This document shows, one piece after another, positions 62,101 through 64,000 of a stretch of 64,000 nucleotides of DNA. Made by a program: the position numbers and the translations under genes. Source of the stretch: Algoriphagus iocasae (GTDB taxonomy: Bacteria; Bacteroidota; Bacteroidia; Cytophagales; Cyclobacteriaceae). The DNA lies in assembly GCF_014206875.1 (NCBI RefSeq), contig NZ_JACIJO010000002.1:1354006-1418005 (forward strand), written 5' to 3'. The notes under the pieces are model-generated. The model did no database searches, was not told the origin of the DNA, and saw only the letters and a list, made by a program, of their open reading frames with translations. Position 1 is the first letter of the stretch. Each line of letters opens with the position of its first letter.

Positions 62101-64000
62101 ATGAGAAAAGCTTTACTCTTTGTTGTTGCGCTTTTCACCATGGCCCTCAGTTATGAGGTGTCGGCGCAACAACGGGTAATTACCGGTACGGTAATTTCCG
62201 AGGAAGACGGACTGGGTTTGCCGGGTGCAACCGTCCTCGTGAAGGGTACAACAGTGGGTACTACCACCGATCTGGATGGTAATTATTCCATTAATGTCCC
62301 TGCCGGTTCTGACGTATTGATTTTCTCTTTTGTAGGTCTAGAAACCTCAGAAGAGACGATTGGCAACAGGACCATTATTAATGTCACCCTGACAACAGAT
62401 GCAGCGCAACTATCCGAAGTGGTAGTAACTGCGATCGGTATCGAAAGGGAGAAAAAAGCCTTGGGTTATGCAGTTACCACTGTAGGTGACGAGCAACTTG
62501 AGAATCGCCCTGAGCAAGACGTTGCCCGCGTTTTGCAAGGTAAAGTTCCGGGTGTAAACATTACTTCTACTAACGGTATGTCTGGTTCTGGTACGAACAT
62601 GGTTATCAGAGGTTATTCCTCTGCTACTGGTTCTAACCAGCCTTTGTTCGTTGTAGATGGTGTTCCTTTCAATACCAGCACTAACAATACCAATGGTTTC
62701 ACTACTGGTGGTGCTACTACTTCTTCTCGTTTCTTGGATATTGATCCAAACAACATCGAGAGCATGTCTGTATTGAAGGGTCTTTCTGCTACAGTACTTT
62801 ATGGAGACCAAGGTAGAAATGGTGTAATCTTGATTACTACCAAATCTGGTGCTTCTAAAAGAAAAGCTGCAGAAGTAACAATCAACCAATCAGTATTCTC
62901 TAACAAAGCAGCTTCTTTGCCTACATATGGTACAACATATGGTAATGGTTTCCAGCAGGCTCCAGGTTTCTTCTTCTCTAACTTCGGTCCTAGATTGGAT
63001 GAGGGAAGAACAGTAAATCACCCTTATGCTTCTTCTTCAGTAGCATCTGTTAGAAATGCTTTCCCAGAATTCTGGGTTGATGGTGTTGTAGGTGGTACTC
63101 CTATCCAGTATGAATACAAAGCGTATGAAGATCCTTCTACTGCTTTCTTCAGAACTGGTTTGGTAAGTAATACTTCCGTACAGATTTCCGGTGGTTCTGA
63201 CAGAACTGGTTTCAATGCATCTTTCGGTTATACTGATGATGAAGGATTTACTCCTGGAAACGAATTGAAAAAGTATAACTTCGGTTTGGGTGTAAACTCT
63301 GCTGTTTCTGATAAGTTGTCAATCAACTCTTCGTTTACTTTTGCAATCACTGATTTGCAATCTCCTCCTGTTAACGCAGCGTTTGGTTCTGGTCCATCTG
63401 GAGGTATTCCTTCAGCATTTGCTCACGTATTGTATACTCCAAGATCTGTAGATTTGGCAGGTCTTCCATTCGAAAATCCTACAGATAATAGTTCTGTTTA
63501 TTACAGAGGTGGTAATGATATTGTTAACCCATTGTGGTTAGTGAAATATTATCAGAATACTTCTGATGTGAAGCGTTTCTTTAACTCTACTTCTATCAAC
63601 TACGATCTAAACGATAACTTCTCTGTGACTTACAGAATTGGTTTGGATACGTATTCTGAAGTTCAGGAAAAAAGATATAACAGAGGTGCAGGATCAGGTA
63701 GTGCAGCGATTCAGTCAGGTATGTATACTACTGCAAACATTGTAAATACTATCTGGAACCAAGATTTGATCTTGAACTGGAAAAAAGAATTCTCTGATAA
63801 ATTCGGTATGAGTGCATTGTTGGGTGGAAACTCAAGATATGACGTGTTCGGCAGAACTGGTATTGAGTCTCAGAACCAATTGGCATTCGGTTTATTTAAC
63901 CACTCTAACTTTACTTCTGCTTCTTCTGGAGGTCTAAACTACAATGAAGAGCAAAGAAGAATGGGTATTTATGCCAACTTGACTTTCGATTATTCTAACT
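62101..64000 (+). CDS. SusC/RagA family TonB-dependent outer-membrane receptor, 3' end outside the window
   Basis: The first 633 residues are visible and remain open to the window end. A signal peptide (about 1-23, ending EVSAQQ) leads to a carboxypeptidase-D-like domain (VITGTVISEEDGLGLPGATVLVKGT). The TonB-box region (LSEVVVTAIGIEREKKALGYAV) precedes the plug (VLQGKVPGVNIT, RGYSS, PLFVVDGVPF, SVLKGLSATVLYGDQGRNGVILITTKSG), then the barrel. Such proteins import glycans or peptides together with a SusD lipoprotein, which should follow beyond the window. Confidence 0.95.
   Translation, partial: MRKALLFVVALFTMALSYEVSAQQRVITGTVISEEDGLGLPGATVLVKGTTVGTTTDLDGNYSINVPAGSDVLIFSFVGLETSEETIGNRTIINVTLTTDAAQLSEVVVTAIGIEREKKALGYAVTTVGDEQLENRPEQDVARVLQGKVPGVNITSTNGMSGSGTNMVIRGYSSATGSNQPLFVVDGVPFNTSTNNTNGFTTGGATTSSRFLDIDPNNIESMSVLKGLSATVLYGDQGRNGVILITTKSGASKRKAAEVTINQSVFSNKAASLPTYGTTYGNGFQQAPGFFFSNFGPRLDEGRTVNHPYASSSVASVRNAFPEFWVDGVVGGTPIQYEYKAYEDPSTAFFRTGLVSNTSVQISGGSDRTGFNASFGYTDDEGFTPGNELKKYNFGLGVNSAVSDKLSINSSFTFAITDLQSPPVNAAFGSGPSGGIPSAFAHVLYTPRSVDLAGLPFENPTDNSSVYYRGGNDIVNPLWLVKYYQNTSDVKRFFNSTSINYDLNDNFSVTYRIGLDTYSEVQEKRYNRGAGSGSAAIQSGMYTTANIVNTIWNQDLILNWKKEFSDKFGMSALLGGNSRYDVFGRTGIESQNQLAFGLFNHSNFTSASSGGLNYNEEQRRMGIYANLTFDYSN

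Overview
This window looks like a chromosomal segment of a Bacteroidota bacterium, most likely order Cytophagales and close to Cyclobacteriaceae/Algoriphagus. The reasons are a SusC/RagA TonB-linked transporter, a PorT-type type IX secretion gene next to ubiE, bacillithiol synthesis (bshC), many lipoproteins with short lipoboxes, TAnnTTTG-like promoter elements and moderate-to-low G+C. The taxon is an inference from gene content; no rRNA or tRNA gene is present.

Layout. 1-22 kb is mainly housekeeping: a truncated zinc dehydrogenase with a 3-hexulose-6-phosphate-synthase-like enzyme, a PEGA-like repeat protein, an M19 dipeptidase, an RsmI-family methyltransferase, an esterase, a four-helix-bundle (S23) gene flanked by inverted repeats, pdxJ, yqeY-cvpA-pabA, lolA, ftsK, pyrD, xerD, aroQ, a class V aminotransferase, marC, rnhA, a DUF4143 ATPase, a sugar isomerase and engB. 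22.3-28.4 kb holds ubiE-porT followed by a 2.2-kb tandem duplication. Each unit carries the end of porT, a DUF4221-like surface lipoprotein, a small secreted Cys peptide and the start of a short-chain dehydrogenase gene. The ends of the units are nearly identical, but the lipoprotein and peptide bodies have diverged strongly. 28.4-37.1 kb returns to core genes: a VanX-like dipeptidase, ThuA, NifU, DUF3810, EamA, dusB, CPBP, DUF2007, cdsA and glutamate dehydrogenase.

37.11-54.01 kb is an integrated element of about 16.9 kb in which every recognised gene reads rightward. It is bounded by a 15-bp near-identical repeat that covers the first five codons of psd, so the insertion separated gdhA from psd and rebuilt the psd start codon. 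It carries a tyrosine recombinase, two small HTH proteins, a replication-initiator-like gene containing an iteron-like array, about ten small unknown genes, and two large intact phage-tail genes (a 1544-aa tape measure and a 930-aa tail hub/tip). No capsid, portal, terminase, tail-tube or lysis gene is recognisable. It may be a remnant, or a satellite-like element that contributes only a tail tip.

54-64 kb is chromosomal again: psd, a lipoprotein, two related coiled-coil membrane proteins, mnmD-ispF-M16 peptidase (overlapping operon), bshC with 5-formyltetrahydrofolate cyclo-ligase, an outer-membrane protein, and the start of a SusC-like receptor that runs off the window.
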